Assembly: GCF_023375815.1 (NCBI RefSeq)
Contig: NZ_CP067412.1
Location: forward strand, 6,535,001 to 6,547,752
Direction of reading: 5' to 3'
DNA length: 12,752 nt
From: Pseudomonas sp. HS6
GTDB taxonomy: Bacteria; Pseudomonadota; Gammaproteobacteria; Pseudomonadales; Pseudomonadaceae
This document shows, piece by piece, positions 8,661 to 12,752 of the stretch. Made by a program: the position numbers and the translations under genes. How positions within the stretch are numbered: position 1 is the first letter of the stretch; each line of letters opens with the position of its first letter. The notes below the pieces were generated by a model. The model did not search any database. It was not told the origin of the DNA and was given only the letters and a program-made list of their open reading frames with translations.

Positions 8661-8973
8661 TTCACCGATGCCACCGGCCCAGGGCCCATTGATGATGTAG
8701 ACGTCGTTGCCGGCGCCACCACTGACGCTGGTGCTGCCAGAGTTCAGAGTAAAGACGTCATCGAACGCCGTGCCGATAATCGCTTCAATGTTGCTGAATG
8801 AATCACCCTGCGCATCGCCGCCCAGACCGGTGCCGTTGGCGCCGGTCAGCGTCAGGTTGATCGCCTGCTCGGAGGTCGCGTAGTTCACGGTGTCGTAGCC
8901 GCCCGCACCATCAAACGAGGTGGCCGTGGCATCGGCGACAAAGTTGTCGGTGTAACTGGTGCCGCGAAACAGC
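8661..8973 (-). CDS. RTX-A-like repeat fragment, divergent copy
   Basis: Minus-strand translation reads LFRGTSYTDNFVADATATSF, DGAGGYDTVNYATSEQAINL, GANGTGLGGDAQGDSFSNIE, IIGTAFDDVFTLNSGSTSVS and GGAGNDVYIINGPWAGGI. The order of motifs (GxDTVxYxTS, GGDxxGDxxxNIE, IIGTAFDD, GGAGNDVYIIN) matches the RTX-A module, but the sequence is clearly more diverged than the other copies. It may come from a different gene or an edge module. Ca2+-binding beta-roll material; no catalytic residues. Truncated at both ends. Confidence 0.7.
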
Positions 8974-9278
8974 GTTGCCGATCATGTAGTTGGCCAGTTC
9001 GTTGCCCGTGCCATTGAGATTGGCGGTGCCTGCGAGGAACAGGTTTTCCAGGTTGGCGCCGAGGGTCCAGTTGACCCAGCTCCACACCGCGTCGATTTCG
9101 CTGGCGAGGGTGCTGGTTTCGGTAATGGTGTCGCCGAGGTTGTCGACGATGTAGGTGTCGTTACCCAGACCGCCGATCAGGGAGTCAGCGCCCAGGCCAC
9201 CGTCGAGGACGTTGGCGCCATCGTTGCCGGTGATACGGTTGCTGACCGCGTTACCGGTGCCGTTGAGGTTGGCCGAGC
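8974..9278 (-). CDS. RTX calcium-binding repeat fragment (RTX-B module)
   Basis: Minus-strand translation reads [80 protein letters not shown] and FLAGTANLNGTGNELANYMI. That is one complete ~83-residue RTX-B unit plus part of the next. The unit is nearly identical in DNA to those at 10342-10754. The Trp-rich variant (AVWSWVNW in place of TVRSSINW) distinguishes this copy. It ends at 9278, immediately before rRNA-operon upstream sequence. Confidence 0.75.
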
Positions 9279-9304
9279 CAGTCGAAAGCGGAGAAAAAGA
9301 GGTG

Positions 9305-9332
9305 TTGACAGCAGCGTGTAACGCTGTAGAAT
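9305..9332 (+). promoter_or_regulatory. rRNA operon promoter P1 (sigma-70 type)
   Basis: A perfect -35 TTGACA (9305-9310) and -10 TAGAAT (9327-9332) are separated by 16 bases. An A-rich stretch lies just upstream (gagaaaaaga), like an UP element. The arrangement and downstream leader fit a Pseudomonas rrn operon, so it probably drives rRNA and tRNA transcription under growth-rate control. Confidence 0.75.
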
Positions 9333-9414
9333 TCGCCTCCCGCTAACGAGAGATCGGAAGCGCAAGTGGTTGAAGTTGTTGAAGAATTCTTCGAAAACTT
9401 CTGAAAATAATCAC

Positions 9415-9442
9415 TTGACAGCAAATGAGGCTGCTGTAGAAT
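9415..9442 (+). promoter_or_regulatory. rRNA operon promoter P2 (sigma-70 type)
   Basis: A second TTGACA (9415-9420) and TAGAAT (9437-9442), again with 16-base spacing, lies 110 bases after P1. It is followed by a GC-rich discriminator (gcgcgcctc), the feature that makes rRNA promoters sensitive to ppGpp. Tandem promoters ahead of the leader are typical of rrn operons. Confidence 0.8.
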
Positions 9443-9564
9443 GCGCGCCTCGGTTGAGACGAAAGTTCTTAACCAACCGCTCTTTAACAACTGAATCAAG
9501 CAATTCGTGTGGGTGCTTGTGGAGTCAGACTGATAGTCAGAAAGATTATCAGCATCACAAGTTA
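9443..9564 (+). promoter_or_regulatory. rRNA operon leader with boxA antitermination site
   Basis: The leader contains gctctttaaca (9479-9489), a match to the boxA element bound by NusB/S10 for rRNA antitermination. It continues into the conserved Pseudomonas pre-16S stretch (caagcaattcgtgtgggtgc and gattatcagcatcacaagtt). It should be followed by the 16S rRNA gene. Instead it jumps at about 9564 to the 16S-23S spacer, so about 1.5 kb of 16S is missing. Confidence 0.75.
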
Positions 9565-9579
9565 AAGCAGCCAGAAATT

Positions 9580-9656
<77 letters not shown>

Positions 9657-9686
9657 ATTTTGTGTGGGAAACGCCTGTAGAAATAC

Positions 9687-9762
9687 GGGGCCATAGCTCA
9701 GCTGGGAGAGCGCCTGCCTTGCACGCAGGAGGTCAGCGGTTCGATCCCGCTTGGCTCCACCA
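9687..9762 (+). tRNA. tRNA-Ala (TGC anticodon)
   Basis: A 76-base cloverleaf with encoded CCA. Acceptor ggggcca pairs with tggctcc (one G-U), anticodon TGC is at 9720-9722, and the T-loop is gttcgatcc. It is the second spacer tRNA of the rrn operon, co-transcribed and processed with tRNA-Ile. Confidence 0.97.
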
Positions 9763-9838
9763 CTACTGCTTCTGAAGTTTGAAAAGCTTAGAAATGAGCA
9801 TTCCATCAGTTGATGATGAATGTTGATTTCTAGTCTTT

Positions 9839-10114
9839 GGGCGCGTTGCGTGCGGCATTGGGCGTCGTTTTCGCAGATGGACACGCGTTACATCTGGAAC
9901 GACGCCGGCAGCGTCACGGTGCAGTACGTCGACGGCCGTGAAGAGGTTTACGTCCACGACGACACAGCGCGGCTGGTGCGTCAGGTCGCCGCCGACGGTG
10001 GCGAGCAGCTCAAGGCCTACGATCCGCAGGGTCGGTTGATCGCCGAGCAGGATGCGCTGGGGGCGGTCACCGAGTACCGCTACGACGAGGTCGGACGGCT
10101 GATCGCGCTGATTC
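9839..10114 (+). CDS. Rhs/YD-repeat protein fragment
   Basis: Plus-strand translation reads TRYIWNDAGSVTVQYVDGRE, EVYVHDDTARLVRQVAADGG, EQLKAYDPQGRLIAEQDALG and TEYRYDEVGRLIALI. These are YD repeats of an Rhs protein, from a region that does not overlap the pieces at 1-2548 and on the opposite strand. It has no start or stop. The apparent ATG-initiated frame from 9820 begins in the rRNA spacer and is not real. The piece ends at 10114, where minus-strand RTX-B sequence begins. Confidence 0.75.
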
Positions 10115-10341
10115 CGTCGTTGCCGGTGATGCGGTTGTTGACCGCGTTGCCGGTGCCGTTGAGATTGGCCGAGCCGATGAGGATCAGGTTCTCGACGTTG
10201 GCGACGAGGGTGTAGTCGATGGATGAGAACACCCGGTCGAGCGCGGTCAACGAGGCGTCGGTTTCGATCACCAGGTCGCCGACGTTGTCGACGTAATAGG
10301 TGTCGATGCCGTCGCCACCGACCATGGCATCGGCACCGATG
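10115..10341 (-). CDS. RTX calcium-binding repeat fragment (RTX-B module)
   Basis: Minus-strand translation reads [60 protein letters not shown] and LNGTGNAVNNRITGND. It is the [22 protein letters not shown] subtype of RTX-B, also seen at 7396-7540, with one nonapeptide pair. Its end at RITGND abuts Rhs. Its start at GIGAD abuts another RTX-B piece out of register. Confidence 0.75.
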
Positions 10342-10555
10342 CCAGTTGATCGAGGAACGTACGGTGTCGATTTCGCTGGCCAGGGTACTGGTTTCGGTAA
10401 TGGTGTCGCCGATGTTGTCGACGACGTAGGTGTCATTGCCCAGGCCACCGATCAGGGAGTCAGCGCCCAGGCCACCGTCGAGGACGTTGGCGCCATCGTT
10501 GCCGGTGATACGGTTGCTGACCGCGTTACCGGTGCCGTTGAGGTTGGCCGAGCCG
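10342..10555 (-). CDS. RTX calcium-binding repeat fragment (RTX-B module)
   Basis: Minus-strand translation reads [16 protein letters not shown] at its start and DTYVVDNIGDTITE, GGLGADSLIGGLGN and GSANLNGTGNAVSNRITGND around it. It is one RTX-B unit that lacks the [16 protein letters not shown] segment at its junction with the next copy. Nearly identical DNA lies at 10556-10754 and 9090-9278. Confidence 0.75.
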
Positions 10556-10754
10556 GCCGTACGGTGTCGATTTCGCTGGCCAGGGTGCTGGTTTCGGTAA
10601 TGGTGTCGCCGAGGTTGTCGACGATGTAGGTGTCGTTACCCAGGCCACCGATCAGGGAGTCAGCGCCCAGGCCACCGTCGAGGACGTTGGCACCGTCGTT
10701 ACCGGTGATGCGGTTGTTGACCGCGTTGCCGGTGCCGTTGAGATTGGCCGAGCC
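10358..10754 (-). repeat. Tandem duplication of RTX-B unit, 200-base period
   Basis: The bases cgtacggtgtcgatttcgct start at 10358 and again at 10558, so the period is 200. The natural RTX-B unit is about 83 codons (about 250 bases), and 200 is not a multiple of three. The tandem therefore lacks about 50 bases (the [16 protein letters not shown] codons) and breaks frame. Confidence 0.8.
10556..10754 (-). CDS. RTX calcium-binding repeat fragment (RTX-B module)
   Basis: Minus-strand translation reads [46 protein letters not shown] and GSANLNGTGNAVNNRITGND. It is a further RTX-B unit, differing from its neighbour at several bases (AVNN versus AVSN, NLGD versus NIGD). It is out of frame with the preceding copy and ends at the same GSANL codons before switching to RTX-A. 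Confidence 0.75.
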
Positions 10755-10956
10755 CAGCGGTCAGGGTGTCAATGCTGAAGGTGTCGTTGAAGGCGGAACC
10801 GATGACCTTCTCGATGTTGATCAGGGTATCGCCTTCCGAGTCGCCACCGATGCCTGCTCGGCCTGGCGTGTTGTAGCGGATGTCGACGTTGATACCGGCA
10901 GCCGAGGTCGAGTAGTCCACGGTGTCCATGTTCCCCGCGCCGCCATCGAAGGCAAT
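10755..10956 (-). CDS. RTX-A repeat fragment
   Basis: Minus-strand translation reads [60 protein letters not shown] and SIDTLTA. It is the middle third of the RTX-A module and a close paralogue of 5541-5750 (YNTPGRAGIGG versus YNAPGRAGVGG). It starts at the same IAFDGG point as that piece. No full nonapeptide pair is included, so on its own it is only the spacer part of the module. Confidence 0.75.
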
Positions 10957-11150
10957 GGAACAGTGCTTGGCACCAGGTTCTCGAAGTTGCCGCCGGAAGC
11001 GTCCTTGATGGTCACTTCGACTTTGCCGGCGTCTTTGTAGACGTCATCGGCAGGCGCAGCAACGGTCACGGTGCCAGTGGTTTTGCCTGCTTCGATGGTG
11101 ATGACGGAGCCATTGCTCAACGTCACGGTCACCGGGGTGCCGGCCGGGTT
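10957..11150 (-). CDS. LapA-like giant adhesin Ig-fold repeat, fragment
   Basis: Minus-strand translation reads [40 protein letters not shown] and [20 protein letters not shown]. It is a two-thirds unit, nearly identical to the corresponding parts of 3837-4437 and 6021-6487. It breaks at the NPAG codons exactly as the 6021-6487 piece does, which points to a shared breakpoint rather than chance. Confidence 0.8.
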
Positions 11151-11318
11151 CCGTCCAAAGCAGTGATCGTGAAAGTACCGCTCTGAGTCAGGGCGGTGGC
11201 ATCCGGTGCGCTACCGGTGCTGAGGTTTTTCTCGAAGACGGTGAGCTCGCCACCGTTGACGTCGAGGCCGCTGATGGTCACCGGATCGTCGTTGTTGTGA
11301 ATCTGCAAAACCAGATTC
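11151..11318 (-). CDS. Surface-protein beta-domain fragment (VCBS/T1SS-associated type)
   Basis: The minus strand, in a frame with no ATG-initiated ORF, reads LVLQIHNNDDPVTISGLDVN, GGELTVFEKNLSTGSAPDAT and ALTQSGTFTITALDG. The VTISGLxVxGGELTVxExNL and LTQSGTFTxxALDG pattern resembles the VCBS-related domain found in large type I-secreted adhesins of pseudomonads and vibrios. Only about 55 codons remain. Assignment rests on pattern memory and needs a profile search. Confidence 0.5.
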
Positions 11319-11484
11319 GCCCCTCGATACCGATGAACGTATCACCCGCCGCCAGGCTGGTGTGAACCCCGGTTTTCAGGTTGATCGTCACGCCGACGCC
11401 CGGGCTGGCGTCTTCATAGCTGGCCGTGTCGAAACCGGCGCCGCCAATCAACTGGTCGGCACCTGCACCGCCGATCAGCACGTC
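11319..11484 (-). CDS. RTX-A repeat fragment
   Basis: Minus-strand translation reads [40 protein letters not shown] and HTSLAAGDTFIGIEG. The two overlapping GGAGxDxxI nonapeptides bind Ca2+ in the family, and the NLKTGV...AGDTFxGIEG stretch is the RTX-A signature. Its upper end runs in frame into the unidentified piece at 11485, giving an apparent 103-residue ORF from 11589 that is chimeric. Confidence 0.7.
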
Positions 11485-11646
11485 CCGAGAAGATCGAACC
11501 GTTGAAAGCACCAGACAAACCGGCATTTCCAACTCCTTCCTGGCTTCGATGATCTGAAGCAAGTCGCTGTCGAAAACTGCGTAACTCATTGAGTTTCAAG
11601 GAGTTTTCCGTTTCGACTGCGCCGGAAGTGGGGCGAATTATAGACA
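11485..11646 (-). other. Unidentified 160-base piece with orphan TATAAT
   Basis: I do not recognise this piece. On the minus strand a perfect -10 hexamer TATAAT lies at 11642-11637, but the matching -35 position falls in the adjoining RTX sequence, so any promoter would be cut. Downstream are two candidate starts: ATG at 11589 (MSYAVFDSDLLQIIEARKEL, no good ribosome binding site) and a later in-frame ATG at 11526 preceded by aaggag at good spacing (MPVCLVLSTVRSS). Either would be only the N-terminal end of a gene, joined at 11485 to RTX sequence. On the plus strand nothing is apparent. Confidence 0.4.
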
Positions 11647-11793
11647 GTTGCCCGCGCCGCCGGTGATGATGTTGTCACCCGCATTGCCGGTACCGGTGAA
11701 GTTACCGGTGCCGGTATAAGTCAGGCGCTCGACTTCGCCGCTCATGCCCATTTTGATCTGGTTGGTGCGGATTTCATCGTCGCCGCCACCGGC
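11647..11793 (-). CDS. RTX-A-like repeat fragment (QIKMGMSGEVERL subtype)
   Basis: Minus-strand translation reads GGGDDEIRTNQIKMGMSGEV, ERLTYTGTGNFTGTGNAGDN and IITGGAGN. It corresponds to the NDEVRTNYGQISLNANVERL part of the RTX-A module but with a distinct QIKMGMSGEV segment. It is one arm of an inverted pair with 11940-12083. Truncated at both ends. Confidence 0.75.
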
Positions 11794-11939
11794 GTGGACG
11801 CTGGGCGCCAACCTGGAAAACCTGTTCCTCACCGGCAGTGACAACCTCAACGGTGTCGGCAACGGCCTGAACAACTATCTGGTCGGCAACAGCGGCAATA
11901 ACGTACTCAGCGGCGGTGCCGGTGACGACACCCTCGACG
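11794..11939 (+). CDS. RTX-B-like repeat fragment
   Basis: Plus-strand translation reads [40 protein letters not shown] and GAGDDTLDG. It is part of an RTX-B unit of a separate subtype (SDNLNGVGNGLNNYLVGNSG). It forms the loop between two inverted RTX-A arms. At 11939 the frame changes to RTX-A in a different reading frame. Confidence 0.7.
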
Positions 11940-12083
11940 GGGCGGCGACGACGAAATCCGCACCAACCAGATCAAAATGGGTATGAGCGGCGAAGTCGAG
12001 CGCCTGACTTATACCGGCACCGGCAACTTCACCGGCACAGGCAATGCGGGTGACAACATCATCACCGGCGGCGTGGGCAATGC
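11940..12083 (+). CDS. RTX-A-like repeat fragment (QIKMGMSGEVERL subtype)
   Basis: Plus-strand translation reads GGDDEIRTNQIKMGMSGEVE, RLTYTGTGNFTGTGNAGDNI and ITGGVGN. It is almost the same sequence as 11647-11793 on the opposite strand (GGVGN versus GGAGN). It starts and stops at the same motif positions as that copy. Confidence 0.75.
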
Positions 12084-12222
12084 GACGAAGGTGTCGTTGA
12101 AGTTCGAACCACGGATGCCTTCGATGTCGGTGAACGTGTCACCCTTGGCAATCCCGGAGTTGACGCCGGTCTTCAGGTTGACGGTGACGCCGACGGTGCT
12201 GTCGGTGTAACCCACGGTGTCG
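12083..12222 (-). CDS. RTX-A repeat fragment
   Basis: Minus-strand translation reads DTVGYTDSTVGVTVNLKTGV, NSGIAKGDTFTDIEGIRGSN and FNDTFVA. It matches the end of the RTX-A piece at 7829-8251 with a few changes (DTVGYTD for DIAGYTD, AKGDTFTDIE for ATGDTFTGIE). It ends near the same TFVAD codons. It abuts 5S rRNA flank sequence at 12222. Confidence 0.75.
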
Positions 12223-12240
12223 GGGGTTTCGGAATTTAAT

Positions 12241-12355
12241 CTTGACGATGACCTACTCTCACATGGGGAAACCCCACACTACCATCGGCGATGCATCGTT
12301 TCACTTCTGAGTTCGGGATGGGATCAGGTGGTTCCAACGCTCTATGGTCGTCAAG
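12241..12355 (-). rRNA. rrf: 5S ribosomal RNA
   Basis: Read on the minus strand, the sequence starts cttgacgaccatagagcgtt and ends gagtaggtcatcgtcaag. It contains the conserved ggaaccacctgatcccatcc and gaactcagaagtgaaacg stretches, so it is a Pseudomonas 5S rRNA of about 115 bases. Its ends pair (cttgacga with tcgtcaag) as stem I. The 23S gene that should precede it is absent; a LapA-like adhesin piece is there instead. It is on the opposite strand to the rrn leader and tRNAs at 9279-9838. A short normal 3' flank (attaaattccgaaaccccc) follows and then stops. Confidence 0.93.
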
Positions 12356-12360
12356 AAATT

Positions 12361-12496
12361 CAGTCAGAGTGGCGGTGTAAACGATCGAACCACCTTCGGC
12401 CACGGAGCCGGTAGCGCTCAGGGTCAGATTGGTGGTGTCGACGGTATCGGTGACAGTTGTCGTAACCGGGGTTTTGTCAGCCACGAGGTTTTCGTA
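12361..12496 (-). CDS. LapA-like giant adhesin Ig-fold repeat, fragment
   Basis: Minus-strand translation reads [40 protein letters not shown] and TATLT. It is half a unit, almost identical to the matching parts of 3837-4437 and 8252-8660 (TPVTTT versus TPVSTT). It ends at TATLT like the 8252 piece, and begins at YENLV where the 6021-6487 piece ends (SGGN), so those pieces complement each other. Confidence 0.75.
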
Positions 12497-12624
12497 TCAC
12501 GCAGACCAACGATTTCCAGTGGATCCTGAACGCGAACGATACCGCGCTCGATACGACCAGTCACAACAGTACCGCGACCCGAGATCGAGAATACGTCTTC
12601 GATTGGCATCAGGAACGGCTTGTC
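12495..12624 (-). CDS. tuf: Elongation factor Tu, domain 2 start fragment
   Basis: Minus-strand translation reads [40 protein letters not shown] and LRDT, the beginning of EF-Tu domain 2 (about residues 211 to 253). In an intact gene it follows IPEPVRAI, which is where the pieces at 6488-6935 and 6948-7395 end. Here it is joined on one side to an adhesin repeat and on the other to the EF-Tu N-terminus. Confidence 0.85.
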
Positions 12625-12752
12625 CGAGCTTTTTCTTCTGGAGCGCTGTCGATCTTGTCGAAGTCAACGATTGCCGAACCGAAAACTTCGGAGCAAACGC
12701 GAGTCAGAGCAGCAGTCAGAGTGGTTTTACCGTGGTCAACGTGACCGATGGT
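12625..12752 (-). CDS. tuf: Elongation factor Tu, N-terminal fragment with P-loop
   Basis: Minus-strand translation reads [40 protein letters not shown] and [11 protein letters not shown] is the G1 P-loop that binds GTP phosphates. The piece covers about residues 17 to 59 and should continue directly into [11 protein letters not shown], the first codons of the two central EF-Tu pieces. Instead it skips to DKPFLMP, deleting about 150 residues including the G3 and G4 motifs. The start codon lies beyond the window edge. Confidence 0.9.

Larger units (their letters stand above)
11647..12083. repeat. Inverted RTX-A pair around an RTX-B piece
   Basis: Arms 11647-11793 (minus) and 11940-12083 (plus) encode nearly the same 47 residues, with a 146-base RTX-B piece between them. 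Coding sequence cannot be read through such a structure, which again suggests two repeat copies placed in opposite orientation. Confidence 0.75.

Noticed and set aside
7794..8888. Apparent 364-residue minus-strand adhesin-RTX fusion
   Set aside because: The frame spans an RTX piece, an adhesin piece and the antisense of a plus-strand RTX piece; it stays open by chance in stop-poor sequence.
10342..10754. CRISPR-like or satellite repeat array
   Set aside because: The periodic units encode Ca2+-binding RTX repeats; there are no short direct repeats with unique spacers.

Overview
The window looks like DNA from one Pseudomonas genome, most likely P. fluorescens group. The rRNA-operon promoter and leader, the tRNA-Ile/tRNA-Ala spacer, the 5S rRNA, the EF-Tu sequence, the HutU fragment, and the Rhs and LapA-like adhesin repeats all fit that group, as does the high GC content. 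It is not an ordinary gene region. It is a mosaic of about 35 short pieces (roughly 130 to 1,240 bases). Nearly all come from gene families that are repeated in such genomes, and they are joined abruptly, often with strand flips and frame breaks. No complete protein-coding gene is visible. The only complete genes are two tRNAs and a 5S rRNA.

Layout: 1-2548, Rhs/YD-repeat protein pieces (minus strand), including a 650-base second copy and a circularly permuted gene order. 2549-3196, inner part of hutU (minus). 3197-6487, alternating pieces of a ~211-residue RTX module (called RTX-A here), LapA-like Ig-fold adhesin repeats and a VCBS-like domain on both strands. 6488-7395, two copies of the EF-Tu GTPase-domain segment placed head to head around a 12-base spacer. 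7396-9278, more RTX-A, adhesin and a second RTX module type (~83 residues, RTX-B). 9279-9838, rRNA-operon promoters and leader joined directly to tRNA-Ile and tRNA-Ala with the 16S gene missing. 9839-10114, another Rhs piece. 10115-11484, RTX-B, RTX-A and adhesin pieces. 11485-11646, an unidentified piece with an orphan TATAAT. 11647-12222, RTX pieces in inverted arrangement. 12222-12360, 5S rRNA on the minus strand. 12361-12752, an adhesin piece and two further EF-Tu pieces.

The most economical reading is an assembly artefact, in which repeat-graph nodes from multicopy loci (rrn, tuf, rhs, giant RTX and Ig-repeat adhesins) were strung together. Pieces that are far apart here end and begin at matching points. 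For example, adhesin pieces break twice at the same NPAG codons and twice at the same YTATLT codons. The EF-Tu pieces would rejoin in normal order, apart from two residues missing at one join. I see no convincing new biological system in the order of the pieces. What is real is the content: this genome carries several near-identical Rhs genes, two slightly different tuf genes and large RTX/Ig-repeat adhesins, whose modules can be described individually.
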